From Ophiothrix spiculata (Eukaryota > Echinodermata > Ophiuroidea > Amphilepidida > Ophiotrichidae): 24,616 nucleotides of DNA. Numbering within the stretch: position 1 is the stretch's first letter; the number at the start of each line of letters is the position of its first letter. The DNA lies in NCBI GenBank assembly GCA_000969725.1, contig JXSR01S047002.1; one strand, written 5' to 3'. This document shows, in pieces, positions 1 to 8,222 of the stretch. Made by a program: the position numbers and the translations under genes. Under the pieces are notes generated by a model that saw only the letters and a program-made list of their open reading frames with translations, was not told the DNA's origin and did not search any database.

Positions 1-180
1 GATGAGAAACAAAACTAAGGTAAAAATGAATGCTAGCATGGGTGGTGATTTTATTTTTAGAAGATGATGTTATTCCTATTAAGGATCCTCATCAACCAAA
101 AAAACTAGAAATAAACTAGTTTTTAAGAAAAACTAGAAATAGTTTCTAGGCTAAGAAGCATAAAGTCATGTTCTAGGCAC

Positions 181-245
181 TGCAACTTGCAGCGTTAAAC
201 AAATGGGGTGTTGAACGGGGTGGGGTGTGTTTGCACTGCTGAAGA
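181..245 (+). repeat. Isolated diverged copy of the 42-bp minisatellite unit
   Basis: The segment holds 'gttaaacaaatggggtgttg' followed by a G-rich stretch and 'tgtgtttgcactgc'. This matches the forward unit of the array at 15464-17005. It is a single, diverged copy 15 kb from the array, so the unit is dispersed as well as tandem. Confidence 0.6.
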
Positions 246-1083
246 AATGAAGTGTTAAAGGGCACTGGAGAAGTACAACATCATTCCCAACTTTTTCCAG
301 GAAAAAAAATGGGATTTTAATACCATTAGAAGTGCTAGCATAGGTATTCTAGGATTTTGCCAAATTATAAATTTGGAACCCCATGCCCCTTCCTGGGACA
401 AATTTGGGTTTGTGGTGTCTTATGACCTTTAGTTTAATTCAGGGTCTTAGCCTGCAGGATTCAGAAAGCTCCTGTCCACTAGAAGGTCAACCTGTGACCT
501 TAAAATTAGCCTATTTACACATATGAGGGTGTCTCTGGGTATAAATTGAGGGTTTTACATTGGCTCATCTCTGAATTAGTTTCAAGTTCAGATATCCTGA
601 AAAACAACTATCGTGACTGTTAAATCCATTAAATCTGCCTGTCTAGGGAGCAGTCTGCCTATCCAAAAGAAGGATGAAAGGGTCTCTGGCTAACACCCTG
701 TTGTGATTAAGGGGGTGGGGTCTACCCTAACCATATTTGAAATGTGTTTAGTTCGGAACAATTGAGATTAGCACAAAGAAAAACTACAGAATCTCTACTT
801 TATAATGCTTTTTATTCGAGTTAAAACGGACATTCGGTTCTGAAGTTGTTGCAATTTTAAGAACGGAAAGCCACAAATTTCTTGACGATTTTTCTATACA
901 TTATACAAAAGACGCTCACCCATTGATTTTGTAGGATTTTCCTTTTAAGCCTTTGAACCCTGGCCATTCCACGTGCGTCTGCAGTACCGCTGACCCGGGC
1001 CAACTTGAAAGTTTAAAAAGCCACTATAACACCTAAACTTACTTTTATTTTGATTTTTCTTGCTTTACCTTTTCATTTCACAC
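246..1083. other. Non-coding stretch, nothing recognised
   Basis: No open frame of useful length, no splice-bounded exon and no clear inverted-repeat element is seen. The sequence is AT-rich with scattered short homopolymers. Confidence 0.5.
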
Positions 1084-1129
1084 TGTTATTGGAACATTTC
1101 AGACTATAGTCTGAAATGTTCCAATAACA
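1084..1129. repeat. Perfect 46-bp palindrome (first of a pair)
   Basis: The left half 1084-1106 (starting TGTTATTGGAACATTTC) is the exact reverse complement of 1107-1129, with no spacer; the centre is CTA|TAG. Every position pairs. It abuts a second unrelated palindrome and shares base 1129 with it. It could extrude a cruciform or fold as a hairpin RNA. Confidence 0.95.
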
Positions 1130-1176
1130 ATAGTAATTTTTTGTTAATGCTGCAGCATTAACAAAAAATTACTATT
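1129..1176. repeat. Perfect 48-bp palindrome (second of a pair)
   Basis: The left half 1129-1152 (starting AATAGTAATTTTTTG) is the exact reverse complement of 1153-1176, centred on CTG|CAG. The sequence is unrelated to the first palindrome, so this is not a duplication of one hairpin. No target-site duplication was found around the pair. Confidence 0.95.
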
Positions 1177-1424
1177 TATGTCGACCAACATATTCGACAT
1201 TTACGTTGTAGTCTATGGGCGAAGCCATGTTTGTTGAAAATTTGATCAAATTTACGAAAATGTGAGGAATGATTCAGCTCAGTCGAGTAAATAAGATCAG
1301 AATAGCCGATCAACCATGTGTTCAAAGTTTTTATTGGTGTCTTCCGATATAAATAAGACCATTGGAAATTTTAACTACCCATGCCTGTTGAAACACACAT
1401 CAAGTTTCTGACACGTGACCTTGA

Positions 1425-1489
1425 AGCCGGTAAACCGGCTCGTCGGTAGACGGTACATGTACACGTGAGCCGGTATACCGGCTCGTCGG
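1425..1489. repeat. Two GC-rich palindromic repeats with flanking CACGTG boxes
   Basis: AGCCGGTA(A/T)ACCGGCT followed by CGTCGG occurs at 1425-1446 and again at 1468-1489, a spacing of 43 bp. The second copy is a perfect 16-bp palindrome (agccggtataccggct). The palindromic hexamer CACGTG lies just before each copy, at about 1412-1417 and 1462-1467. In AT-rich surroundings this could be a protein-binding cluster or a degraded repeat; no function is assigned. Confidence 0.7.
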
Positions 1490-1500
1490 GTTCAAAGGTT

Positions 1501-2369
1501 TAATTAAATTTCAATGAAATAATTATATTTTCCTATGAAATAAAACAATTATTTTATCAAGATAATGCATTGCAAATAATATGCAACCAAACTTTTGGAG
1601 TTTGTCGGTTTTTTTTAAATATATTTCTTTATTTTATCTCACCCAGCTATATTTAAACCTGCTAGTTTTTAAAACTCTGTAACTCCATTAAATTAAATCC
1701 GATTTTCAGTTTTGAATTATAAAGCAAAATTACCTGATCGGTCGATTATTGGTTGCCATGGCAACGATATATACAATCGGGCTTCATACTGCCCTGCGTA
1801 TTATAGTCATGCTCCATCATACCAAACATGAACTTTATTGGACTTTTCGTTCTTGAGTTCCCTCCGTTTAAGTGTTTAGCCAATCACAGGCCCTGTACGG
1901 TTACCATAGCAAAATAATACACTGATTCTGAATCTGTGCAATATTGGCTACAATATGGTATATGACACTTATGGGTCAAGTTTTGGAAAAAGTCTGAAAG
2001 GTGATCCCAAAGATAATTGGTATTTAGGGTAGATCCCCTCCGTAAGTGTTGCAAAATAAATTCTAATATTGTACCATGTATCACCATTCAAATTGCTTTT
2101 GTATGGGCAAAATGCTTTAGGAAGGTGTAGAGAATTTAAGATTGGGGTTTGAATCTACAGGAATAACTTGTGCATGACACACTAAATTTATATGTAGTGA
2201 CCATTTCATCAGTTTACCCTATACACGTGAATACACTTATTCAACTTCAATGTGACAATGACCTTGCCCAGCACTTTATTCTAAAAATGACCCCAAAATT
2301 TCGTCTACTTTTCAGGTTGAAAAAGGTTAGTAAAAAAGGTAGTATACTCAAGTATAGATTAAATATTTG
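1501..2369. other. Non-coding stretch, nothing recognised
   Basis: AT-rich sequence. The short open frames here show no known protein features, splice sites or compositional signal. Confidence 0.5.
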
Positions 2370-2516
2370 TCAAAACCATGTTTTGTACTCACGTTAATAT
2401 TTCCTCTCACATCGTCTGGAGACTTTTCGTCAGAATGACCATCTGATCCACTTTGCCGGGAAATATCACGTAAGGTAGACTCTTTCACAGATTTGGCAGG
2501 TGTTAGTAGTGGATCA
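2370..2516 (-). repeat. Left arm of Penelope-related fold-back (minus-sense coding tail)
   Basis: The reverse complement matches 2768-2888 closely. Read on the minus strand it encodes DPLLTPAK, then about 30 further residues ending SPDDVRGNIN, followed immediately by GTGAGT, a good 5' splice donor. This arm keeps 26 nt that the right arm lacks and has two extra A residues that keep the frame open. It is therefore the less damaged copy of the same sequence. Confidence 0.7.
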
Positions 2517-2600
2517 TATCATATACGAAAAATGAAAAACGTTACACACGCTCAGAACGTAGAGCTTCCGAACAAGAACAAACTTAATCTGCCATTTCAG

Positions 2601-2765
2601 ACCATGTAGCTCAGGCCAACCATGTTATCAACTGGGAGGAGCCCAAAATCCTTGGTAAAGAACTTGACAAAAAGTCATGTGAAATACAAGAAGCCATTGA
2701 GATCAGGAGGAGGGGCACAAAGACACTCAACAGAGAGGAGGGCACCTACCTTCTTAAGTCACGTA
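2601..2765 (+). pseudogene. Penelope-like element remnant, C-terminal segment downstream of the GIY-YIG endonuclease
   Basis: From 2601, after a plausible acceptor (tgccatttcag), one frame reads HVINWEEPKILGKELDKKS and then EAIEIRRRGTKTLNREEGTY before a stop. The order NHVINW - IQEAIEIRRRGTKTLNREEGTY is one I associate with the C-terminus of GIY-YIG-bearing Penelope-like reverse transcriptases in invertebrates. The family conclusion (SHVYDPLL) follows in another frame at about 2755-2780, so there is at least one frameshift. No reverse transcriptase domain or GIY-YIG core is present. The family call is from pattern memory and was not checked by search. Confidence 0.6.
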
Positions 2766-2767
2766 TA

Positions 2768-2888
2768 TGATCCACTACTAACACCTGCCAAATATTTCCC
2801 GGCAAAGTGGATCAGATGGTCATTCAGATGAAGTCTCCCGATGATGTGAGACGAAATATTAACGTGAGTACAAAACATGGTTTTGACA
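2768..2888 (+). repeat. Right arm of Penelope-related fold-back
   Basis: This is an inverted copy of 2370-2516, lacking 26 nt after 'acacctgccaaa' and 2 nt within 'gatgaagtctcc'. These deletions break the original coding frame. The arm retains the AAC|GTGAGT donor at 2861-2869, which makes it a possible 5' exon for the downstream gene. Confidence 0.75.
2816..2863 (+). CDS. Candidate first coding exon of the tyrosine-recombinase-like gene
   Basis: The large exon at 3568 has no ATG of its own near its start, so coding must begin upstream. The nearest candidate is ATG 2816 (or ATG 2828), giving MVIQMKSPDDVRRNIN up to AAC|GTGAGT. It ends in phase 0, which matches the phase-0 acceptor at 3567/3568, and the joined frame is open. 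The exon sits in retroelement-derived sequence, so if it is used, the N-terminus was recruited from a Penelope-like element. The support is splice signals and phase only; a different upstream exon outside the visible candidates is equally possible. Confidence 0.3.
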
Positions 2889-3042
2889 AATTAATATTTA
2901 AGCTATGGGTTTCAACCAAACCTGATGAATCTATTCACAGATACTCAAGTATGTGTCTAATCAGCCTTAATTCAATGTTAAATGTTACCATTTTTATTGG
3001 TATATTTACATTTCAAAAATATACAGCATTATCCAGAATTGT

Positions 3043-3467
3043 ATCTAAATTAAGGTTTCTGTTGACATAAAGCATATCTCGACATGTCAATATCAAATCT
3101 CATTTGTCGACAAAACTAGTTAAGTAAAATTTTATAAAAACTTGAGCTTAAAGTGTTGCATGAATAATTTAATGCTTATTAGTTCCTCCTCATTTACAAC
3201 CGTTTTGATGGTTCACAACAAAAAATTACAAAATATAAATTTTATATCATCCATATTGTTTTATGCAGAAAGAACTAGTACATTACTATATCAAGTATAA
3301 GTCTGCATCTAAAACGATTCATTAAGTGTATTGAAACAAGTTTCGTTTTCCCGCACACACCTACTCTTTGATATCAACTTTATGTAGACATTATGGCGAC
3401 GTCGACAACAAATTATTGCGACATGTCGACATGAAAAAACAGTCTCGACAGAAACCTTAATCTAAAT
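3043..3467. mobile_element. hAT-like MITE in the intron (8-bp target duplication)
   Basis: The element 3051-3459 (409 bp) begins TAAGGTTTCTGT and ends ACAGAAACCTTA, a perfect 12-bp terminal inverted repeat. It is flanked by identical 8-bp ATCTAAAT at 3043-3050 and 3460-3467. Imperfect inverted similarity continues inward, with GTCGACAA / CGACATGTC motifs near 3080-3116 and 3400-3434. There is no transposase frame. An 8-bp duplication is the hAT hallmark. It lies inside the inferred intron 2864-3567. Confidence 0.75.
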
Positions 3468-3567
3468 ATTTCATCAAGGCTGAGTCACAATTAAACTTTA
3501 CTCTCATTGCCACCAGCATGTATAACACCCAAATGAATTATGGTTGTGCTTGTATTTGCTTTTTCAG

Positions 3568-6423
3568 GAAATTAACCCCAACATACAACAGAAAGAAGAG
3601 GAAAACAACACAATCAAGCCAAACCGAAAGCGGAAAACACCACCAGACAGTGACAGCGAGATCAGTGACATTGAGATCAGTGCCAACTGGAAGAGAAAAA
3701 TACCACCAGACAGTGACAGTGAGATCAGTGCCAACTGGAAGAGGAAAACACCTCCAGACAGTAACAGTGAGATCAAGGCCAACCGGAAGAAAAAAACACC
3801 ACCAGACAGTGACAGCGAGATCAGTGACATTGAGATCAGTGCCAACTGGAAGAGGAAAACACCACCAGACAGTGACAGTGAGATCAAGGCCAACCGGAAG
3901 AGGAAAATACCACCAGACAGTAACAGTGAGATCAAGGCCAACCGGAAGAGGAAAATACCACCAGACAGTGACAGTGAGATCAAGGCCAACCGGAAGAGGA
4001 AAATTCCACCAGACAGTAACAGTGAGATCAAGGCCAACCGGAAGAGGAAAATACCACCAGACAGTGACAGCGAGATCAAGGCCAACCAGAAGAGGAAAAT
4101 ACCACCAGACAGTAACAGTGAAGTCAAGGCCAACCGAAAGAGGAAAAAAAAGAAACCTGTGATAGAAGAAACTGACAGTGAAAAAGAAGATGATGTACCC
4201 TATGTAGTTGAAAGTGACAGTGACAGTAATGATGAACCCTATGTAGTTGCATCAACAACAAAACCAGATGGACCAAGGAAATGGGACGCATATTCGTACT
4301 GTTTATACTGCCATAAGAAACAATCGCAACTGAAACGGCATCTGAAAAGAAAGCACTCAGATGAGTTAATGGTTGGAGAAGCAATGGCAACACTTGATGA
4401 TGAAAAGGCAACACAAATATGGGCAAAAATCAAAAAACTAGGAAACTTTGAGCACAATAAAAAGGTACACATTGGAGAAGCAATGGATCTAGTAGTAACA
4501 AAGAGGCCTAAATATACAGTGAAATGTGATGTGAGTGATTACGTCCCTTGCACTGACTGCTATGGATATTACCATATTCATTCCCTCTACATTCACAAAA
4601 AGAATTGTAAAGCAAGAGGTGGAAGCAAAAGCAATGCAAAAAACCAAACCAATGCAAAAAACCAAACCAAGCATGTGAAAAATGGTAGAGGTCTTATACC
4701 TATGAAACATAGCACAACAACTCAGTGTCGCAAAGTGGTTGATTCAATGGTTTCTGATGATATAACACTAGTGGTAAAAAATGATGAAGACATCTTAAGT
4801 GTTGGACAAAATCACTTAGGAAAAAGCAATGCAGCTAAGAAGGGAGAAACATGCAGAGAAAAAATGAGAACAGTCGCAAAAATTCTGAAGGCAGCAAGAA
4901 GCATTGACAGAAGTATTGTAAATGCGTCAGACATGCTTAATCCTAGTAGATTTGATGCTGTAGTTAAGGCTTCTCTTGTTGTAAGCAAATACGATGAAAA
5001 CACACAAACACATGGGGCTTACTCTACTGCCCTCAAGCTTGGACCAGTTCTTAAAGACCTGGTGGTGGTTGCAAGGGGCAAGTATTCAAGACAGAATATG
5101 GAAGACCATGTGAAGAGGGTCAATGAATTTGAAAGGTTGCTTGAAGACGAGTGGAACATTCATGTGACTTCCTCTGCACTTCAGCAGCGCACCGAGATGA
5201 ATTGGAAAAACCCTAAGATACTGCCTCTTACAGAAGATGTGGTAAAATTTAACAAGTATCTTGCAGAAACAGAGAAGCAAATAAAGACAGACATAGAAAA
5301 AGATGGTATGTCACCAAATCTGTACAGAGATTTGGCCAATGTAACTCTAGCGCAAATTGTTACATACAATAGGAGACGACCTGGGGAAGTAGAAACTATG
5401 AAAATAGATGAATACAGAGATCAGATCACCAAGAGTCAGCAAGACATATGTCATGATGAAATTCTCAAGACACTCACAATATCAGAGAAAGCAGCCATGG
5501 GACGCTTGAAAATGGTCAAAGTACGAGGTAAGAGAGGCAGAGGGGTTCCCGTCTTTTTGACAGAGAATACCAAATGCAGTATTGATATGATAATTGACTA
5601 CCATGACCAAATCCGCCCCTCTGAGCCATGCAGATATATATTCTCTCGAGCATGTGGTACTGCTACAACACCCTACAGGGCCTGTGACTCTATGAAGAGA
5701 CTTACTGAGAAGGCAGATCTTATCAAGCCAGAAAATGTCAGGTGTACACAAATGCGGAAACATATTGCAACACTGTCACAACTGCTTAACTTGGAAGGTC
5801 ATGAGTTAGAGCAATTAGCCAATATGATGGGCCATGATGTTCGTATACACAGGGAGTACTATAGACTTCCGCAAGATGTCCTGTTGTTGGCAAAGGCAAG
5901 CAAACTACTCACAATATCTGGAAAAGGTGAAATGCACAAATATGCTGGAAAGTCACTTGAGGACATTGAGCTGAGTCCAGATGACACTGTAGAGCCAGAT
6001 GAAAATGACCAAACTGCGTCAGGAGATACACAGACTGAAGATAGTGATGAAGATACTGGAGCTTGTGATGTAGACAAGAGCCCCATCATAAGTGATGCAG
6101 AAACAGTAGTTAGTGACAGTGCAGAGTCGGAAGTCTTTGGAGTGGTAAGCAAACGTACCCGGGCAAAACTAAAGAGTGTAGGCAGAAAATACAACAGGTG
6201 GACAGATGAACAGACACAGTATCTCCTATCCAGGGAAGAAATCAAGAAAAGGTTTGAGAGTAAAACTGTGCCAGGAAAAATGGAGGGATTACAAATCATT
6301 CAGTGGAGCAAGGGATTATTGCATGACAAGACCTGGAAAGATGTTAAATTCAAAGTCCATACTCTAAACCAACGTGAAAAGAAAAGGTTGCAGAAGAAGG
6401 AAAAGAAATATTTGAAAAAGTAA
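3568..6423 (+). CDS. Zinc-finger protein with tyrosine-recombinase-like C-terminal domain (main exon)
   Basis: A 951-codon open exon ends at TAA 6421-6423. An in-frame stop lies at 3523-3525, there is no early ATG, and 'tttgctttttcag' ends at 3567, so this is an internal/last exon with its start upstream. Residue numbers here count codon 3544 as 1. Residues about 33-205 are ten KRK-[TI]PPDS[DN]SE repeats, basic and acidic in alternation (likely nuclear, many possible CK2 sites). An acidic stretch follows with two PYVV copies. Zinc finger 1 is C253-x2-C256-x9-H266-x4-H271. Zinc finger 2 (about 337-360) is of the form C-x2-C-x10-H-x3-C. The C-terminal half has the tyrosine-recombinase layout: Arg I R612 (RRRPGEV), a candidate Lys K663 (GKRGRGVPV), box II R738 (TQMRKHIAT, with Thr735 where His is usual), H764 (MMGHD) and nucleophile Y773 (HREYYRLP), exactly 9 residues after H764. 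An acidic linker leads to a W-x-x-E / RTW-like basic tail, possibly Myb/SANT-like. I recognise the architecture from uncharacterised fish and invertebrate proteins but know no gene symbol. It could be a transposon protein or a domesticated one; no terminal repeats clearly belonging to it were found. Confidence 0.85.
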   Translation, partial: EINPNIQQKEEENNTIKPNRKRKTPPDSDSEISDIEISANWKRKIPPDSDSEISANWKRKTPPDSNSEIKANRKKKTPPDSDSEISDIEISANWKRKTPPDSDSEIKANRKRKIPPDSNSEIKANRKRKIPPDSDSEIKANRKRKIPPDSNSEIKANRKRKIPPDSDSEIKANQKRKIPPDSNSEVKANRKRKKKKPVIEETDSEKEDDVPYVVESDSDSNDEPYVVASTTKPDGPRKWDAYSYCLYCHKKQSQLKRHLKRKHSDELMVGEAMATLDDEKATQIWAKIKKLGNFEHNKKVHIGEAMDLVVTKRPKYTVKCDVSDYVPCTDCYGYYHIHSLYIHKKNCKARGGSKSNAKNQTNAKNQTKHVKNGRGLIPMKHSTTTQCRKVVDSMVSDDITLVVKNDEDILSVGQNHLGKSNAAKKGETCREKMRTVAKILKAARSIDRSIVNASDMLNPSRFDAVVKASLVVSKYDENTQTHGAYSTALKLGPVLKDLVVVARGKYSRQNMEDHVKRVNEFERLLEDEWNIHVTSSALQQRTEMNWKNPKILPLTEDVVKFNKYLAETEKQIKTDIEKDGMSPNLYRDLANVTLAQIVTYNRRRPGEVETMKIDEYRDQITKSQQDICHDEILKTLTISEKAAMGRLKMVKVRGKRGRGVPVFLTENTKCSIDMIIDYHDQIRPSEPCRYIFSRACGTATTPYRACDSMKRLTEKADLIKPENVRCTQMRKHIATLSQLLNLEGHELEQLANMMGHDVRIHREYYRLPQDVLLLAKASKLLTISGKGEMHKYAGKSLEDIELSPDDTVEPDENDQTASGDTQTEDSDEDTGACDVDKSPIISDAETVVSDSAESEVFGVVSKRTRAKLKSVGRKYNRWTDEQTQYLLSREEIKKRFESKTVPGKMEGLQIIQWSKGLLHDKTWKDVKFKVHTLNQREKKRLQKKEKKYLKK
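3640..4145 (+). repeat. In-frame coding minisatellite, 48-bp unit (ten copies)
   Basis: Ten copies of a unit encoding [TI]PPDS[DN]SEI-x-AN-x-KRK. Eight are 48 bp (16 codons); copies 1 and 4 are 63 bp through an extra SDIEI insertion. The last six copies alternate strictly DSDSE / DSNSE, so the recent expansion unit was a 96-bp dimer. Because the period is a multiple of three, other frames and the opposite strand also stay open here; those frames are not genes. Confidence 0.95.
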
Positions 6424-6910
6424 GCGGGATGCAAACATTTCTAATCAGCTCTTGGGTAATTTCACCGGTTTGGGTTCCCAAAGTGTGACATGATAGTGGT
6501 ATTTTCATTGTTTTGGAAATTTTAGCTAAGGCAATGAAAAAGGAAATCCTGTTATGTGCACTGTGCAGACGACCTTTCTAAATATAGTCGGTTGAGCAGT
6601 ACAATTTGTGTAATGTTTTCCCACCTCAAATCTGCCATCCAAAACTTGCATGGCTAAAAATCTTTTTTTAAAAATTGAACAAAATTTCTGGGTTTGTTTG
6701 CTTGATTTTGAAAAGTTAAAACATCGTTTTATGGTCCAAACCAGAGCTAATTTTGCATAATTTTAGAAAACCACAAAAAAAATCTTAGAAATCAAACTTT
6801 AAAGGGCAGTAGGACCCATAAAACAGAAGTTTTCTTTTTTTCGTCGCCTAAGCACAATTTTCAGATAGGTTAAGGGTCCTAGTTTGATTATTATAGATTG
6901 TAAGTAGTAA
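6424..6910. other. 3' flank of the recombinase-like gene
   Basis: Non-coding AT-rich sequence, presumably including the 3' UTR. No AATAAA is seen close to the stop; the first clear one noted is at about 8710-8715, beyond several MITEs. A short inverted pair (TAGGACCC near 6811 and GGGTCCTA near 6872) bounds about 70 bp starting with TTTAAAGGGCAG, resembling a small TTAA-type element remnant. Confidence 0.4.
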
Positions 6911-7214
6911 ATGTACCATATTCATTCCAATAAGCGCCCATGCTCCAATAAGCGCCCACCAAAGTTTCTTGGGTGAAACTTGGTACCAATAAGTTGCACT
7001 CAGAGAGTTCTTACCATGCATTTGAGGTGATAAACTCCAACAAAATATATTTTTACGTTCATTTTGTTGATGTTTTGTGGTATTAAGGGCAATTTCTTGC
7101 TTTGAAAATGGTTGTGTATACTTAGAATTTATCCTATTAGTTTCAAAAATAGCCGCCCATGCCAAATTACTTTGTTAAGGGCCCAGGGCGGTTATTGGAA
7201 TGAATACGGTACAT
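6911..7214. mobile_element. MITE with 29-bp terminal inverted repeats (CATTCCAATAA-CGCCC type)
   Basis: The left end ATGTACCATATTCATTCC and the reverse complement of the right end ATGTACCGTATTCATTCC match over about 29 bp, apart from two or so substitutions. Just inside the left end, CCAATAAGCGCCCA is duplicated in tandem. The interior has no transposase frame. No certain target duplication was found, so the superfamily is open. Confidence 0.75.
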
Positions 7215-7314
7215 AAAATTTACCACAAAAGCTAAATTTATTTCAATGATCTATCACATTATGTAACAATAACACCAATGCTGTGAATTAATTGGGACTT
7301 ACATTTTGTACCAT

Positions 7315-7534
7315 TACCGTATCCACTCGTCCAATTCAACTACTCATTATTTTAATTTAGATCACGTTACAGTTGAGCGCTTTCAAACTACCGTGCCAAA
7401 AATTGTTAAAATAACTTAAATGAAGTGTCGGTCATAGAGTATGACTATTTGTCAAACTTTTGGAAATGGGGATTTTGTTAATTTAAGGAGATTGTCAGCT
7501 GGAAAATAGTTGAATTAAACGAGTGAATAGGGTA
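7315..7534. mobile_element. 220-bp MITE, 28-bp terminal inverted repeats
   Basis: The left end TACCGTATCCACTCGT and the reverse complement of the right end TACCCTATTCACTCGT continue into matching AATTCAACTA; 24 of 28 positions pair. There is no coding potential. It lies 100 bp after the previous MITE and shares its TACCNTATYCA start, so the two may be related families. Confidence 0.75.
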
Positions 7535-7908
7535 TTTTTGCTTTTATTCCTAAAAAGTATAGTATTTGTATTGAAGTAGTACTACAAGAATTTGATTTTG
7601 TTTTCAGTTTAGGGGAAAATTTGACATGAACTTGACATTATTTTGGACTTAACTTTCACTGGATAACATTTTATAAACAAAAGTTCATATTTATTTAAAT
7701 ACATCATAGGTACGGTGCATAATGAAAATCACATTACGGTTGATTATTACACAGAGCACCTCTACACCAAGTGCAGTTCGTAGGTGCTTCCAATGAAATA
7801 ATAACAAATTTTGAAATACTGGCTTTTCAAATTATCATGTAACTATGGTATGTCAGTGTTATTTTGTAATCAGAATAAGTGTTTCCTAATACTTAAATTA
7901 AGTTTAAG

Positions 7909-8222
7909 AAATCTGTCAGTGGCGTAGCCAGACCTTTCTCAAAGGGTGGGCAATTCACCCAAGACTTCTCAAATTGATTTTATCGAGCGACTTTACAGGG
8001 GCCGACTCGGTCGAGTTTTCAAGAAAAAACACCAAATATTATGCTTTATGAAGTTTTTAACCTAATTTATAGTGATTTTCAACTCTAATCGTCTTTATTC
8101 TATGGGGGAAAAAGACAGTTCCTGCCCCCTTTATTTTTCTCCCAGGTCTTCAAAATTTCTTTAAGAAAATTTCCAAGGTTTGCAAATTGTTGCCCACCCC
8201 TGGCTACGCCACTGAAATCTGT
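7909..8222. mobile_element. hAT-like MITE with perfect 8-bp target duplication
   Basis: The element 7917-8214 (298 bp) begins CAGTGGCGTAGCCAG and ends in its exact reverse complement, a perfect 15-bp terminal inverted repeat. Identical AAATCTGT copies flank it at 7909-7916 and 8215-8222. GGGTGGGCAATT inside the left end pairs with a near-match inside the right end. An 8-bp duplication with CAG ends is classic hAT. It is non-autonomous. Confidence 0.92.

Noticed and set aside
3544-3567. Translation start of the large gene at 3544
   Set aside because: The codon there is TTG, and the stretch 3544-3567 is the pyrimidine tract and AG of a 3' splice site.
3518-4162. Long + strand frame of TGRGKYHQTVTV-type repeats, and the minus-strand frame 3564-4133
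   Set aside because: Both exist only because the 48-bp array has a period divisible by three; the KRK-PPDSDSE frame is the one that continues into zinc fingers and the recombinase-like domain.
5859-6299. 146-codon minus-strand frame with Ser-rich, hydrophobic content
   Set aside because: Antisense shadow of the recombinase-like exon; no splice or start context.
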